Source: Pseudomonas sp. LS.1a
Lineage (GTDB): Bacteria; Pseudomonadota; Gammaproteobacteria; Pseudomonadales; Pseudomonadaceae
Length of the DNA: 64,000 nt
Assembly (NCBI RefSeq): GCF_022533585.1
Contig: NZ_CP092827.1
Span: 784,001-848,000 of the forward strand
Direction of reading: 5' to 3'
The notes beneath the pieces were generated by a model. It was not told the origin of the DNA. It ran no database searches and saw nothing but the letters and a program-made list of their open reading frames with translations. Positions 42,854 to 53,323 of this stretch are shown in pieces. The translations under genes and the position numbers were made by a program. How positions within the stretch are numbered: position 1 is the stretch's first letter; every line of letters begins with the position of its first letter.

Positions 42854-43471
42854 TCAGTGTCCCAGCTGGCGCGGCTGCCAGTCCTTGACCACCAGGGTCA
42901 CGTCGATGTCCTTGCCGTGCAGCTTGAGGCGCTCGGGCAGCCAGTAGCCGTTCTGTTCGGTGTAGCTCAGGTACTGCACCTGCCAGCCATCCTGGTCGAG
43001 GCTGGCCAGGCGGCTGTCGCTGTCCAGGGTCAGCTTGCTCTTGCTGTCGGGGGCGGGCAGGCCGCGTACCCACCAGACCAGGTGCGAGACCGGCAGCTGC
43101 CAGCCCAGCTGTTCTTCCAGCAAGGCTTCGGGGCTGGGGGCCTCGTAGCGGCCCTGGTTGGCCACTTCCAGCACCACGCCGCCGGGGCGCCCGGTCAGAC
43201 GTGCGGCGCCACGGCCCAGCGGGCCGGCCAGGCGAATGTCGTAGTAGTCCTGGCGTTGCAGCCAGAACAGCGTGCCGCTGCCGGAGTCGCGTGGGGCACG
43301 GATGCCGACCTTGCCGTTGATCTGCCAGCCATCGAGGCTGCTCAGCTGCTCTTTATGGGCGCGCCACTGCTGCGGGTTGCCGTGGCCCTGCAGGGCCTCG
43401 CGGCTACCGAAGCCGGCACAGCCTGCCAGCAGGGCGATCAGGGTGAAGGTAATGCAATGGCGCAGGAACAT
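42854..43471 (-). CDS. lolB: Outer-membrane lipoprotein receptor LolB
   Basis: Accepts lipoproteins from LolA and inserts them into the outer membrane. 205 residues with a lipoprotein signal ([10 protein letters not shown], lipobox LAGC with Cys at about residue 18) and the LolB body: [51 protein letters not shown]. Four bases separate it from the TPR gene upstream and three from ispE downstream. Confidence 0.95.
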   Translation of the reverse strand: MFLRHCITFTLIALLAGCAGFGSREALQGHGNPQQWRAHKEQLSSLDGWQINGKVGIRAPRDSGSGTLFWLQRQDYYDIRLAGPLGRGAARLTGRPGGVVLEVANQGRYEAPSPEALLEEQLGWQLPVSHLVWWVRGLPAPDSKSKLTLDSDSRLASLDQDGWQVQYLSYTEQNGYWLPERLKLHGKDIDVTLVVKDWQPRQLGH

Positions 43472-43475
43472 GGCG

Positions 43476-45197
43476 TTAGAGAGTCTCGGATCCGGTCAGG
43501 CGCAGGAGGGTCTTGCGCAGGATGGGGCTGTCGGCCTGGGCTTCGAAGCCCTTGGCCCAGACCTGGCGGGCTTCGCGGCGCTTGCCGTTGGCCCATAGCA
43601 CTTCGCCCAGGTGGGCGGCCACTTCGTGGTCGGGGAAGCTGGCAAAGGCCTTGCGCAAGTAGGTTTCAGCCTCGTCGAGGTTGCCCAGGCGGTAGTTGAC
43701 CCAGCCCAGGCTGTCGAGCACCGCCGGGTCGTCCGGGGTCAGCTGATGGGCCTTGTCGATCAGCGCCTTGGCTTCGCTGTAGCGGGTGGTGCGGTCGGCC
43801 AGGGTGTAGCCGAGGGCGTTCAGGGCCATGGCATTTTCCGGCTCGCGGGCGATGATGGCGCGCAGGTCTTTTTCCATCTGCGGCAGGTCGTCACGCTTTT
43901 CGGCCAGCATGGCGCGGGTGTACAGCAGGTTGAGGTCGTCCGGGTAGCGCTGGATGGCTTGCTGCAGCACCTGGCTGGCCTGGGCGTCCTTGTTGTTGTT
44001 GCTGTAGCTTTCCGATTCGATCAGGAACAGCTGGATGGCGTAATCCGGCTGGGCTTCGCGGGCGTCGGCGAGCAGGCGGGAGGCCTCGGTACCACGGCCG
44101 TTGGCGATCAGGATGTCGGCCTGGCGCAATTGCGCCGGCAGGTAGTCGGGGCCCGGACCGACCAGGGCGTATTCACGCAGGGCGCCAGCGGGGTCGTGGC
44201 GCTCCTCGCGGATGCGGCCCAGGTTCAGGTGCGCGGCGTCGACGTTGCTGTCGCGCTCGATCAGCTCCTGCAGGTAGCCCTCGGCTTCATCCCAGTCCTT
44301 GTTTTCCAGGCACACCAGGGCCAGCGAATAGCGCAGTTCGTCGTCGTCGGGGTATTGCTGGACCAGGCTGAGGAACTCGCCCTTGGCATCGGCGATGCGG
44401 TCCTGTTCGACCAGGGTGCGTGCATAGGTCAGGCGCAGGCGCTTGTCGTCCGGGTTGTCGCGAATCGCGCCGCGCAGCAGTGGCAGGGCCTCCGGGCCGC
44501 GGTTCAGGGCTTGCAGCAGGCGCGCGCGCAGCAGGATCGGGGCGACTTCGTCGTTTTGCGGCGGGTGCGACTCGAGCAGCTCCAGAGCTTCTTCGGCCTT
44601 GCCGTCCTGGTTCAGCAGCAGGGCCTTGCCGAACACCAGCTGGCTGTTGTCCGGGTACTTCACCAGCAGGCGCTCGAAGCTTTGCAGCAGGCCGTCGCGG
44701 GTGCCCTGGTCGGTTTCGGCGGCGGACAGGGCGAGGAAGTCGAAATGGGTGTCGCCTTGGCCCTGCAGCACCTTTTCCATGTACGCCATGGAGTCGTCAT
44801 AGCGGCCGGCGCGGGCCAGCTGGATGGCGGCGGCGCGCTGGGCGTCGAGGTTCTGCGGGTCGTTGCGGGCCCAGACCAGGGCGTTGTCCAGCGCCGGTTC
44901 GTCGGCGCCGAGGTATTCGGCAATGCGGTAGGCGCGCTCGGAAACCCCCGGGTCCTGGGTTTTCGCGGCCTGGTCGGTGTAGTTGGCCAGGGCGATGTCG
45001 AAGCGGTTGCGTTGGCCGGCCAGCTCCGCCACCAGCAGGCTATAGAGCGTGTCCTGCTTGAACGAGCCATACACCACGGGCTTTTCCGCCTCGGGTTTGC
45101 CGGCCTCGGCGACGGGAGGCTCGGCCTTTTGCGGGGCCAGGCTCTGGCAGCCCTGGAGCAGGGCGAAGGCAAGCAGCAATGCGTATGGTTTGTTCAT
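43476..45197 (-). CDS. Tetratricopeptide-repeat lipoprotein
   Basis: Protein of 573 residues with a lipoprotein signal ([17 protein letters not shown], lipobox LQGC) followed by many TPR-like helical pairs, for example [20 protein letters not shown] and [20 protein letters not shown] near the C-terminus. The frame extends to 45263, but the ATG at 45197 gives the lipobox at the right distance. From memory it corresponds to the P. aeruginosa PA4667 type, encoded beside lolB and divergent from hemA. Probably a periplasmic scaffold at the outer membrane; the partner is unknown. Confidence 0.9.
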   Translation of the reverse strand: MNKPYALLLAFALLQGCQSLAPQKAEPPVAEAGKPEAEKPVVYGSFKQDTLYSLLVAELAGQRNRFDIALANYTDQAAKTQDPGVSERAYRIAEYLGADEPALDNALVWARNDPQNLDAQRAAAIQLARAGRYDDSMAYMEKVLQGQGDTHFDFLALSAAETDQGTRDGLLQSFERLLVKYPDNSQLVFGKALLLNQDGKAEEALELLESHPPQNDEVAPILLRARLLQALNRGPEALPLLRGAIRDNPDDKRLRLTYARTLVEQDRIADAKGEFLSLVQQYPDDDELRYSLALVCLENKDWDEAEGYLQELIERDSNVDAAHLNLGRIREERHDPAGALREYALVGPGPDYLPAQLRQADILIANGRGTEASRLLADAREAQPDYAIQLFLIESESYSNNNKDAQASQVLQQAIQRYPDDLNLLYTRAMLAEKRDDLPQMEKDLRAIIAREPENAMALNALGYTLADRTTRYSEAKALIDKAHQLTPDDPAVLDSLGWVNYRLGNLDEAETYLRKAFASFPDHEVAAHLGEVLWANGKRREARQVWAKGFEAQADSPILRKTLLRLTGSETL

Positions 45198-45364
45198 AGA
45201 AGGCTTATTGGAGGACTCACCGGCGGTCGGAGCATGATGACACAAGCGCGGGGGCAAACCCACCTGTGCTGTGGCTGGTTAACTGCGACCTTTGAGGGGG
45301 GGGAAGGGTTCCGGACAGGTTGGTTGTGCCGGGTGTATGGCTTGATTGGTGTGGTGGTGCGGAG

Positions 45365-45614
45365 ATCGAGCGCCGCCCGCGCGGCGCTTCGCGGGACAAG
45401 CCCGCTCCCACATTTGTTGCAACGTGGCCATGTCTGTTGGAGAGGCGTTGCCAGCCTTGGTGCATGTCTTCAGACAAGTGGGGCTGCGGATGTGTCCACC
45501 TCGAAATAGAGTCGAGCCAACAAGGCGTGCAACCATGGCCTGACAGGTTCGGCACGTTGCAACAAATGTGGGAGCGGGCTTGTCCCGCGAAGCGCCGCGC
45601 GGGCGGCGCTCGAT
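45365..45614. repeat. Perfect 62-bp inverted repeat (long REP-type element)
   Basis: The arms 45365-45426 and 45553-45614 are perfect reverse complements over 62 bp. Each contains a REP variant (GCGGGACAAGCCCGCTCCCA) flanked by GAGCGCCGCCCGCGCGGCGC and by ATTTGTTGCAACGTG. The 126-bp spacer shows no gene. The whole gap 45198-45716 lies between divergent TPR and hemA genes, so their promoters should be in or next to it. It is unlike the canonical REP pairs elsewhere in the window. Confidence 0.92.
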
Positions 45615-45716
45615 TTTACAGGCGCAGAAAGTGTCAAGGCGAACACCAACGGTGGTTGTCCTGAAACCTGCGAAAGAGGACAATTATCGGCTTCTCGTCA
45701 CAACCAGCGACCTTGC

Positions 45717-46994
45717 ATGGCCTTTCTTGCACTTGGTATCAACCATAAGACTGCCTCGGTAGACGTACGCGAGCGCGTGGCGTTTACCCCAGAGCAGCTG
45801 GTAGACGCCCTGCAGCAGCTCTGCCGACTGACATCCAGCCGCGAAGCGGCGATCCTGTCGACCTGCAACCGTAGCGAGCTCTATATAGAGCAGGACCACC
45901 TGTCCGCCGATGCGGTGCTGCAATGGCTGGCCGACTATCACCGCCTCAGCCTGGACGAGCTGCGCGCCAGCGCCTACGTGCACGAAGAGCACGAGGCGGT
46001 GAAGCACATGATGCGGGTGGCCTCCGGCCTGGACTCGCTGGTGCTCGGCGAGCCGCAGATCCTCGGCCAGATGAAGTCCGCCTACGCCGTGGCGCGTGAG
46101 GCCGGCACCGTCGGCCCGCTGCTCGGGCGCCTGTTCCAGGCCACCTTCAGCGCCGCCAAGCAGGTGCGCACCGACACCGCCATCGGCGAAAACCCGGTGT
46201 CGGTGGCGTTTGCCGCAGTCAGCCTGGCCAAGCAGATCTTTAGCGACCTGGGCCGTAGCCAGGCCCTGCTGATCGGCGCCGGCGAAACCATCACCCTGGT
46301 CGCCCGCCATCTGCATGAGCAGGGCGTGCGCCGCATCGTCGTGGCCAACCGTACCCTGGAGCGGGCCAGCATCCTGGCCGAGCAGTTCGGTGCGCACGCG
46401 GTACTGCTGGCCGACATCCCCCAGGAACTGGCCAACAGCGACATCGTCATCAGCTCCACCGCCAGCCAGTTGCCAATCCTCGGCAAGGGCGCGGTCGAGA
46501 GCGCGCTGAAGCAGCGCCGGCACAAGCCGATCTTCATGGTCGACATCGCCGTACCGCGCGATATCGAAACCGAAGTCGGCGAACTGGACGACGTCTACCT
46601 GTACACTGTCGATGACCTGCACGACGTGGTGGCGGAAAACCTCAAGAGCCGCCAGGGCGCGGCCCAGGCCGCCGAGGAACTGGTGTCGGTGGGGGCCGAA
46701 GATTTCATGCTGCGCCTGCGCGAGCTGGCCGCGGTGGACGTGCTCAAGGCCTATCGCCAGCAAAGCGAGCGCCTGCGCGACGAAGAACTGCAAAAGGCCC
46801 AGCGCCTGCTGGCCAACGGCGGCAACCCCGAAGACGTATTGGCCCAACTGGCCCGGGGGCTGACCAACAAACTCCTGCATGCGCCAAGCGTGCAACTGAA
46901 AAGGCTCTCGGCCGAGGGCCGCCTCGATGCGCTGGCCATGGCCCAGGAACTCTTTGCCCTCAACGAGGGCTCGACGGACAAATCCCCGCAATGA
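45717..46994 (+). CDS. hemA: Glutamyl-tRNA reductase
   Basis: First committed step of tetrapyrrole synthesis by the C5 route: reduces Glu-tRNA to glutamate 1-semialdehyde. 425 residues with the family start [16 protein letters not shown], the nucleophile Cys50 in [11 protein letters not shown], the NADPH region [16 protein letters not shown], and the C-terminal dimerisation helix ([14 protein letters not shown]). Divergent from the TPR gene; prfA overlaps its stop by 4 bp, opening the hemA-prfA-prmC-moeB-murI operon. Confidence 0.97.
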   Translation: MAFLALGINHKTASVDVRERVAFTPEQLVDALQQLCRLTSSREAAILSTCNRSELYIEQDHLSADAVLQWLADYHRLSLDELRASAYVHEEHEAVKHMMRVASGLDSLVLGEPQILGQMKSAYAVAREAGTVGPLLGRLFQATFSAAKQVRTDTAIGENPVSVAFAAVSLAKQIFSDLGRSQALLIGAGETITLVARHLHEQGVRRIVVANRTLERASILAEQFGAHAVLLADIPQELANSDIVISSTASQLPILGKGAVESALKQRRHKPIFMVDIAVPRDIETEVGELDDVYLYTVDDLHDVVAENLKSRQGAAQAAEELVSVGAEDFMLRLRELAAVDVLKAYRQQSERLRDEELQKAQRLLANGGNPEDVLAQLARGLTNKLLHAPSVQLKRLSAEGRLDALAMAQELFALNEGSTDKSPQ

Positions 46995-48073
46995 AAGCGT
47001 CGCTGCTGAACAAACTGGAAATCCTCCAGGACCGCTTCGAAGAACTCACCGCACTGCTCGGTGATGCCGAGGTCATTTCCGACCAGACGCGCTTTCGCGC
47101 CTATTCCCGTGAGTACGCCGAAGTCGAGCCGGTCTACGCTGCTTATAAAGAGTGGCGCAAAGTCCAGGACGACCTCGAAGGTGCCCAGGCGCTGCTCAAG
47201 GACAGTGACCCGGACCTGCGCGAAATGGCCGTGGAAGAAGTGCGTGAAGCCAAGGAACAACTGCTGACGCTGGAGTCGCAGCTGCAACGCATGCTGTTGC
47301 CCAAGGACCCCAACGACGGCCGCAACGTGTTCCTCGAAATCCGTGCCGGCACCGGTGGCGACGAGGCAGCGATCTTCTCCGGCGACCTGTTCCGCATGTA
47401 TTCGCGCTACGCCGAAAAGCGTGGCTGGCGCCTGGAAATCCTCTCCGAGAACGAAGGCGAACACGGCGGCTACAAGGAAATCATCGCTCGCGTCGAGGGG
47501 GAGAGCGTGTACGGCAAGCTCAAGTTCGAGTCCGGCGCGCACCGCGTACAGCGCGTGCCCGAGACCGAATCCCAGGGCCGTATCCACACCTCCGCGTGCA
47601 CCGTGGCGGTACTGCCCGAGCCGGACGAACAGGCGGCCATCGAGATCAACCCGGCCGACCTGCGCGTGGACACCTACCGCGCATCCGGTGCCGGTGGCCA
47701 GCACGTCAACAAGACCGACTCGGCGATCCGTATCACCCACTTGCCAACCGGTATCGTGGTCGAGTGCCAGGAAGAGCGTTCGCAGCACAAGAACCGTGCC
47801 CGCGCCATGTCCTGGCTGTCGGCCAAGCTCAACGACATGCAGACCAGCGCGGCGCAGAACGCCATCGCCACCGAGCGCAAGCTGCTGGTCGGCTCTGGCG
47901 ACCGTTCCGAGCGCATTCGCACGTACAATTATCCGCAGGGCCGGGTGACCGACCACCGTATCAACCTGACCCTGTACTCGCTGGACGACATCCTCGCCGG
48001 CGGCGTGGAGGCGGTGATCGAACCGCTGCTGGCCGAGTACCAGGCCGATCAACTGGCCGCCCTGGGGGACTGA
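46991..48073 (+). CDS. prfA: Peptide chain release factor 1
   Basis: Class I release factor for UAA and UAG, 360 residues. The GGQ loop is [17 protein letters not shown] near residue 235, and the methylatable Gln is the target of PrmC, encoded directly downstream. The N-terminal coiled region and the RF1-type C-terminus ([20 protein letters not shown]) are normal. Start and stop overlap hemA and prmC by 4 bp and 1 bp. Confidence 0.98.
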   Translation: MKASLLNKLEILQDRFEELTALLGDAEVISDQTRFRAYSREYAEVEPVYAAYKEWRKVQDDLEGAQALLKDSDPDLREMAVEEVREAKEQLLTLESQLQRMLLPKDPNDGRNVFLEIRAGTGGDEAAIFSGDLFRMYSRYAEKRGWRLEILSENEGEHGGYKEIIARVEGESVYGKLKFESGAHRVQRVPETESQGRIHTSACTVAVLPEPDEQAAIEINPADLRVDTYRASGAGGQHVNKTDSAIRITHLPTGIVVECQEERSQHKNRARAMSWLSAKLNDMQTSAAQNAIATERKLLVGSGDRSERIRTYNYPQGRVTDHRINLTLYSLDDILAGGVEAVIEPLLAEYQADQLAALGD

Positions 48074-48903
48074 TGACCATCATCGCCAGCCTGCTGCGCA
48101 ACGCGCAGTTGCCAGAATCGCCCACCGAGCGGCTGGATGCCGAGCTGCTGTTGGCTGCGGCCATCGGCAAGTCGCGCAGCTACCTGCATACCTGGCCCGA
48201 GCGAATCGTCAGCAGCGAAGACGCCGAGACCTATGCCGGTTACCTGCAGCGCCGCCGTGGCGGCGAGCCGGTCGCCTACATTCTCGGGCTGCAGGGCTTC
48301 TGGAAGATCGACCTGGAAGTGGCGCCGCATACCCTGATCCCGCGGCCGGATACCGAGCTGCTGGTCGAAGCCGCCCTTGAGCTGCAACCTGCCACGCCGG
48401 CCAAGGTCCTTGACCTGGGCACCGGCACCGGCGCGATTGCCCTGGCCCTGGCCAGTGATCGCCCGGCCTGGCAGGTAACCGCAGTGGACCGAGTGGAGGA
48501 GGCCGTCGCCCTGGCCGAGCGCAACCGCCAGCGCCTGGGCCTGGAAAACGTCCAGGTACGGCTCAGTCACTGGTTCGACAGCCTGGCCGGCGAGCGTTTC
48601 GACCTGATTGTCAGCAACCCGCCCTACATCGCCGCCGCAGACCCGCACCTGGTTGCCGGTGATGTGCGCTTCGAGCCCAGCAGCGCGCTGGTGGCCGGGG
48701 CCGATGGCCTGGACGACCTGCGGGTAATCGCCGCCCAGGCCCCCGCGCACCTGTTGCCGGGTGGCTGGTTGTTGCTGGAACACGGCTACGATCAGGCAGC
48801 GGCGGTGCGCGCCCTGCTGGCTGAACAAGGTTTCATCGAGGTCGCCAGCCGCATGGATCTGGGCGGTCATGAACGCATTACCCTGGGGCGCCTGCCATGT
48901 TGA
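48073..48903 (+). CDS. prmC: Release factor glutamine methyltransferase
   Basis: SAM-dependent enzyme that methylates the GGQ glutamine of RF1 and RF2. 276 residues: N-terminal helical domain, SAM-binding VLDLGTGTGAIALALA, and the catalytic NPPY at residues 182-185. The start ATG at 48073 shares its A with the prfA stop (TGATG). An upstream open frame is only a shadow of prfA. Coupled with its substrate gene prfA. Confidence 0.96.
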   Translation: MTIIASLLRNAQLPESPTERLDAELLLAAAIGKSRSYLHTWPERIVSSEDAETYAGYLQRRRGGEPVAYILGLQGFWKIDLEVAPHTLIPRPDTELLVEAALELQPATPAKVLDLGTGTGAIALALASDRPAWQVTAVDRVEEAVALAERNRQRLGLENVQVRLSHWFDSLAGERFDLIVSNPPYIAAADPHLVAGDVRFEPSSALVAGADGLDDLRVIAAQAPAHLLPGGWLLLEHGYDQAAAVRALLAEQGFIEVASRMDLGGHERITLGRLPC

Positions 48904-49652
48904 GTGATCAGGAACTGCTGCGTTACAGCCGGCAGGTATTGCTGGCCCAGATCGATATTGACGGCCAGTTGCGGCTCAAGCAGAGCAAGGCGCTGATCGT
49001 CGGGCTCGGTGGCCTTGGCTCGCCAGTTGCCCTGTACCTGGCCGCCGCCGGGGTGGGGGAGCTGCACCTGGCCGACTTCGACACCGTCGACCTGACCAAC
49101 CTGCAACGCCAGGTCATCCACGACAGTGCCAGCGTCGGCATGAGCAAGGTCGATTCGGCCTTGCAGCGCTTGCAGGCGATCAACCCGGAAATCAGCCTGG
49201 TCGCCCATCGCCAGGCGCTGGACGAGGATTCGCTGGCGGCCGCCGTGGCGGCGGTCGACCTGGTGCTGGACTGCTCCGACAACTTCGGTACCCGTGAGGC
49301 GGTCAACGCCGCCTGTGTCGCGGCTGGCAAGCCGCTGGTCAGCGGTGCGGCGATCCGCCTGGAAGGGCAGTTGTCGGTGTTCGACCCACGGCGTGACTAC
49401 AGCCCTTGCTACCACTGCCTGTACGGCCATGGCAGCGAAGCCGAACTGACCTGCAGCGAAGCCGGCGTGATCGGCCCGCTGGTGGGCCTGGTAGGCAGCC
49501 TGCAGGCGCTGGAGGCGATGAAGCTGCTGGCCGGGTTCGGCGAGCCGCTGGTCGGCCGCCTGCTGTTGATCGATGCGCTCGGCACTCGTATCCGCGAATT
49601 GCGGGTCAAGCGCGACCCGGCTTGTGCGGTCTGCGGCAAGCGCGATGGCTGA
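48897..49652 (+). CDS. moeB: Molybdopterin-synthase adenylyltransferase
   Basis: ThiF/MoeB/HesA E1-like enzyme that adenylates the C-terminus of MoaD during molybdopterin synthesis. 251 residues with the ATP loop [20 protein letters not shown], the Asp in [15 protein letters not shown], and zinc cysteines CYHCLYGHG and CAVCGKRDG. Overlaps prmC by 7 bp and murI by 8 bp. It supplies cofactor also for the molybdenum hydroxylase in the accessory block. ThiF-like roles cannot be excluded. Confidence 0.93.
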   Translation: MLSDQELLRYSRQVLLAQIDIDGQLRLKQSKALIVGLGGLGSPVALYLAAAGVGELHLADFDTVDLTNLQRQVIHDSASVGMSKVDSALQRLQAINPEISLVAHRQALDEDSLAAAVAAVDLVLDCSDNFGTREAVNAACVAAGKPLVSGAAIRLEGQLSVFDPRRDYSPCYHCLYGHGSEAELTCSEAGVIGPLVGLVGSLQALEAMKLLAGFGEPLVGRLLLIDALGTRIRELRVKRDPACAVCGKRDG

Positions 49653-50442
49653 GCGTTCGGCGCCGGTCGGCGTGATGGACTCCGGGGTTGGCGGCTTGTC
49701 GGTACTCGCCGAGATCCAGCGCCTGCTGCCCAACGAGACGCTGCTGTACGTGGGCGATTGCGGCCACATACCCTACGGCGAGAAGTCGCCGGACTATATC
49801 CGTGAGCGTCTCCGGCGCATTGCTGCGTTCTTCCATGAACAGGGCGCCAAGGCCATGGTACTGGCCTGCAACACCGCCACGGTGGCGGCGGTGGCCGACC
49901 TGCGCGAGTTGTACCCGAACTGGCCGCTGGTGGGCATGGAGCCGGCGGTGAAGCCCGCTGCCGCCGCTACGCGCTCTGGCGTGGTCGGTGTGCTGGCCAC
50001 CACCGGTACCCTGCAGAGCGCCAAGTTCGCCGCCTTGCTCGACCGTTTTGCCAATGACGTACAGGTCATCACCCAACCTTGCCCGGGGCTGGTCGAGTTG
50101 ATCGAGGCCGGCGACCTGGCGAGCCCGGCGCTGCGCCAGTTGCTGCAAGGTTATGTTCAGCCGTTGCTGGCCGCTGGCTGCGACACGCTGATCCTCGGCT
50201 GCACCCATTACCCCTTCTTGCGCCCGTTGCTGGCCGGCATGGTGCCAGCCGACGTGGCCATCATCGACACTGGCGCCGCGGTGGCGCGCCAACTGCAGAG
50301 GCTGCTGGGCGCGGATGACCTGTTGGCTGAAGGACCGGCTCGGGATACCCGTTTCTGGACCAGTGCTGATCCGCAATCTCTCAGGAAAATCCTACCTTTG
50401 CTGTGGCATAAGTCTGGCAGTGTGCAAAGCTTTTCATTGTAA
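49645..50442 (+). CDS. murI: Glutamate racemase
   Basis: Makes D-glutamate for peptidoglycan. 265 residues with catalytic cysteines Cys75 ([11 protein letters not shown]) and Cys186 ([10 protein letters not shown]), and Asp12 in [12 protein letters not shown] place the start at ATG 49645 ([14 protein letters not shown]), which overlaps moeB by 8 bp; the frame is open to 49573. It ends the hemA operon; a T-rich end (TTTTCATTG then A-run) follows at 50430-50455 without a clear stem. Confidence 0.96.
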   Translation: MAERSAPVGVMDSGVGGLSVLAEIQRLLPNETLLYVGDCGHIPYGEKSPDYIRERLRRIAAFFHEQGAKAMVLACNTATVAAVADLRELYPNWPLVGMEPAVKPAAAATRSGVVGVLATTGTLQSAKFAALLDRFANDVQVITQPCPGLVELIEAGDLASPALRQLLQGYVQPLLAAGCDTLILGCTHYPFLRPLLAGMVPADVAIIDTGAAVARQLQRLLGADDLLAEGPARDTRFWTSADPQSLRKILPLLWHKSGSVQSFSL

Positions 50443-50543
50443 AAAAAACGTGAAAAGCAACTGAACTACCGTACCGCTGCCGTTTTCTACCGCCTTGCCT
50501 GATATGAGGCGGACACTAATAACAGCAAAGAAGGATGTTGCTC

Positions 50544-51062
50544 ATGAAGAAGCTGCTCGGCTTGGCGGCGGCTGCCGTCTTCACCCTGGGGCATTCATTG
50601 TCGGCGCAGGCTGCCGATGTTTCGTTTTCGGTGGGGCAGACCGGTGACTCGACCATGGTCTACCGGTTGGGGCTGCAATCGAATTGGGAGGCGAGCTGGT
50701 GGCAGACCAGCGTGGGGCGCCTTACGGGGTACTGGGATGGGGCCTACACCTATTGGGATGGCGACAAGACCGCGAGCAACCACAGCCTGTCGTTCGCGCC
50801 GGTGTTCGTTTATGAGTTTGCCGGGGAGTCGGTGAAGCCTTACATCGAGGCGGGGATCGGTGTGGCGGCATTCTCCAGCACCGAACTGGAAGACAACGAA
50901 CTGGGCTCGGCGTTCCAGTTCGAGGACCGCATCGGCTTTGGTTTGCGCTTTGCCGGTGGGCATGAGATTGGCGTGCGGGCGATTCACTATTCCAACGCGG
51001 GCATCAAACAGCCCAACGATGGCGTGGAGAGCTACAGCCTGCATTACCGCATGGCGCTCTGA
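50544..51062 (+). CDS. Lipid A 3-O-deacylase, PagL-like
   Basis: Outer-membrane beta-barrel enzyme that removes the 3-O-acyl chain of lipid A. 172 residues with a Sec signal peptide (residues 1-24, ending LSAQA-A). The active site is visible: His148 and Ser150 in HYSNAGI and Glu162 in DGVESYS, with the same His-to-Glu distance (14) as recalled for P. aeruginosa PagL. The start at 50544 (MKKLLGL) follows AAGAAGGATG; three codons upstream there is another in-frame start. It lies between murI and an SDR gene, as in other Pseudomonas. Confidence 0.92.
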   Translation: MKKLLGLAAAAVFTLGHSLSAQAADVSFSVGQTGDSTMVYRLGLQSNWEASWWQTSVGRLTGYWDGAYTYWDGDKTASNHSLSFAPVFVYEFAGESVKPYIEAGIGVAAFSSTELEDNELGSAFQFEDRIGFGLRFAGGHEIGVRAIHYSNAGIKQPNDGVESYSLHYRMAL

Positions 51063-51073
51063 GCGCTCCTGTG

Positions 51074-51167
51074 CCGGCCTCTTCGCGGGTAAACCCGCTC
51101 CCACAGGGTGGACTGTATCTTGAGTGCAGTGGTGTACCTGTGGGAGCGGGTTTACCCGCGAAGAAGG
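51074..51167. repeat. Inverted pair of P. putida REP elements
   Basis: Canonical REP copies at 51074-51108 and 51137-51167 in opposite orientation between the convergent pagL-like and SDR genes, a place where they may terminate both transcripts. Confidence 0.9.
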
Positions 51168-51185
51168 CAGTGCCGATGCCAGACT

Positions 51186-51884
51186 CTACCGCGTCAACGG
51201 CCACAGGCCATTGAGGTCCAAAGCCTCCAGCACAAGCTCAGGTTCCCTCTGTGGCCAGCGCCGCAGCAGTTCTTCTGCCGCATTCTGCGGCGTCCACACC
51301 TCTGGTATTGCCTGCGCCGGGGTTACAGGTGTCTTCAACGACTGCGGCCCAACCACTGTTAGCTCAACCCCCAGAGCCTTCAACGCCTGACGCTGCTCGC
51401 GCACCCACTGCGGCAAGTTGTTCCAGCCCGCAGTCACCTGCGTCGGCGCATATAACTGCAAGGCCGAATACCGGTTGAACACCGCCATCACCTGCGGCGA
51501 GTCACCCTTCGCCAGCAAGGGCAGCGCATTGGCCAGGCAATGCTCGCTGGCCAACTGGTTGCCAGTGACGAGCGCCTCGAACAACTCGCTGTCCGCCACA
51601 TCGTCCACCAGGTAATCGCTGGTACCGGCGTTGATGATCAAGCCATCCAGCGAGCACCAGGCATGGCAGATCTGTTGGCTGGCCTGGGCCGCCTGCTGTT
51701 CTTCATGCAACTGCCAGGGCAAGCGCAACAATTGGCTGCCATAACGCGCCGCCAAGGCATCCAGTGCCTCGCTGTCCTTGCCGCTGGCGGCTACCCGGTG
51801 TCCTTCAGCGAGCAACTCTTCCACCAGCGCCAGGCCTAGTCCATTGCCGGCGCCCGTTACCCAGATACTGCGTGCATTGTTCAA
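51186..51884 (-). CDS. SDR-family oxidoreductase with atypical active site
   Basis: Short-chain dehydrogenase/reductase of 232 residues. The dinucleotide loop IWVTGAGNGLGLALVEELL is normal, and LDGLIINAGTSDYL holds the NAG motif. The usual catalytic YxxxK is not found: after VMAVFNRYSALQLYAPTQV the candidate Tyr is followed by Gln at the Lys position (YAPTQ). So it may have another chemistry or be non-catalytic. It is the last gene of the DUF523-merR-phrB operon; its start overlaps the phrB stop by 4 bp, so light control is likely. Confidence 0.83.
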   Translation of the reverse strand: MNNARSIWVTGAGNGLGLALVEELLAEGHRVAASGKDSEALDALAARYGSQLLRLPWQLHEEQQAAQASQQICHAWCSLDGLIINAGTSDYLVDDVADSELFEALVTGNQLASEHCLANALPLLAKGDSPQVMAVFNRYSALQLYAPTQVTAGWNNLPQWVREQRQALKALGVELTVVGPQSLKTPVTPAQAIPEVWTPQNAAEELLRRWPQREPELVLEALDLNGLWPLTR

Positions 51885-53323
51885 GATAGCGCCCTCTGAT
51901 CCTGCCGGCGCGGGAGGCCCTTGAACGCCTCCAGCGCGCGCTGGCGACTGCTGTCAAGATCGACGATTGGACTGTAGTAGGATTGTCTGGCAAAAAGATC
52001 GGCTGATCTTACGGGAAGATGAATGGTTTTTTCATCCAGCCCCTGCAATTCCGGCAGCCAGTGCCGAATGAAACGCCCCTGCGGGTCGAAACGCTGCGAC
52101 TGTGAAACCGGGTTGAAGATGCGGAAATAGGGCACTGCGTCGGTGCCGGTGGACGCGCTCCACTGCCAGCCGCCGTTGTTGGCGGCCAGGTCGCCGTCTA
52201 TCAGGTGGCGCATGAAATGCCGCTCGCCCTTGCGCCAGTCGATCAGCAGGTTCTTGCTGAGGAACATGGCCACGATCATGCGCAGGCGGTTGTGCATCCA
52301 CCCAGTGTGCAGCAGTTGGCGCATGGCGGCGTCGATGATCGGGAAGCCGGTACGCCCCTGTTCCCAGGCTTCAAGGTCGGCCGGTGCGTCGCGCCAGGGC
52401 AGGGCTTCGGTCTGGGCGCGGAAGGCGCGGTGACGCGAGACCTGTGGATAACCGGTCAGGATGTGTTTGTAGAATTCGCGCCAGAGCAGCTCGTTGATCC
52501 AGGTTTGCACGCCGCTGCTACCGCTGTCGAACTCGCCGCGGTTGCTGGCCAGGGCGCCGTGCAGGCACTGGCGCGGCGAGATCACGCCAGCGGCCAGGTA
52601 GGCGGAGAGCTGGCTGGTGCCGGGCCTGGCAGGCAAGTCGCGCAGTTGTTGGTAGTCGTCGATGGTCTCGTCGAGAAAGCGGGTCAGCCGCGCTTGTGCC
52701 TCGGCTTCACCGGCCGGCCAGTGGTCGCGCAGGGCCTGAGCGGGTTTTTCGAAGCCGTCCACGTGCTGGGGGATCGGGTCGCTGCTGATCTGCAGCGGTG
52801 CCTGGCGTTTGACTCGGTGGGCCAGGGCGGGGAGGCCGCGGTGCAAGTGCTCCAGGCAGCTCTTCTTGAACTGGCTGAACACCTGGAAGTAGTCGCCGCT
52901 GCGGGTAAGGATGGTGCCCGGGCGGAACAACAGCTGGTCGAGGTGGCTGTGGGCCTGGATGGCCGACTTTTCCAGCAGCGCCCGGGTGGCGGTGTCGCGA
53001 CGTTGTTCGTTGATGCCGTACTCCTCGTTCCAGTGCACGCTTTGCACCTGGTGTTGGCGGCAGACATCGAGCACCGCCTGTGGCGCCTGGTCCCAGGTGT
53101 CGATCTTGCGGATCAGCAGGGGAATGTTCAGGCGTCCCAGCGACTGGCGCAGGTCGCGCAGGTTGCGCAGCCAGAAGTCGACTTTGCAGGTAGCGTCGTC
53201 GTGGGCCTGCCATTGCCCGGGGCTGACCAGCCACAGGGCGAGGGTCGTGCCGCGTTCGCTGGCGGCGCTGAGCGCGGTGTTGTCATCGATGCGCAGGTCA
53301 CTGCGCAGCCAGGTCAGGTGCAT
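51881..53323 (-). CDS. phrB: Deoxyribodipyrimidine photolyase
   Basis: Light-dependent repair of cyclobutane pyrimidine dimers, 480 residues, class I. N-terminal antenna domain (TWLRSDLRIDDNTALSAA), FAD-binding domain with WINELLWREFYKHI, and the signature TGFPIIDAAMRQLLHTGWMH followed by NRLRMIVAMFLSKNLL and the conserved GDLAANNGGWQWSASTGTD. Encoded directly after the MerR-type light regulator (10-bp overlap) in the operon that starts at 55171. Confidence 0.96.
   Translation of the reverse strand: MHLTWLRSDLRIDDNTALSAASERGTTLALWLVSPGQWQAHDDATCKVDFWLRNLRDLRQSLGRLNIPLLIRKIDTWDQAPQAVLDVCRQHQVQSVHWNEEYGINEQRRDTATRALLEKSAIQAHSHLDQLLFRPGTILTRSGDYFQVFSQFKKSCLEHLHRGLPALAHRVKRQAPLQISSDPIPQHVDGFEKPAQALRDHWPAGEAEAQARLTRFLDETIDDYQQLRDLPARPGTSQLSAYLAAGVISPRQCLHGALASNRGEFDSGSSGVQTWINELLWREFYKHILTGYPQVSRHRAFRAQTEALPWRDAPADLEAWEQGRTGFPIIDAAMRQLLHTGWMHNRLRMIVAMFLSKNLLIDWRKGERHFMRHLIDGDLAANNGGWQWSASTGTDAVPYFRIFNPVSQSQRFDPQGRFIRHWLPELQGLDEKTIHLPVRSADLFARQSYYSPIVDLDSSRQRALEAFKGLPRRQDQRALS

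Noticed and set aside
43611..45509. 632-codon open frame antisense to the TPR lipoprotein gene
   Set aside because: Shadow frame with repetitive Val, Gly and Gln composition; the minus strand carries the lipobox and TPR helices.
51074..51167. Regular repeats that might be a CRISPR array
   Set aside because: Only two inverted copies with REP sequence; no direct repeats with spacers and no cas genes anywhere in the window.
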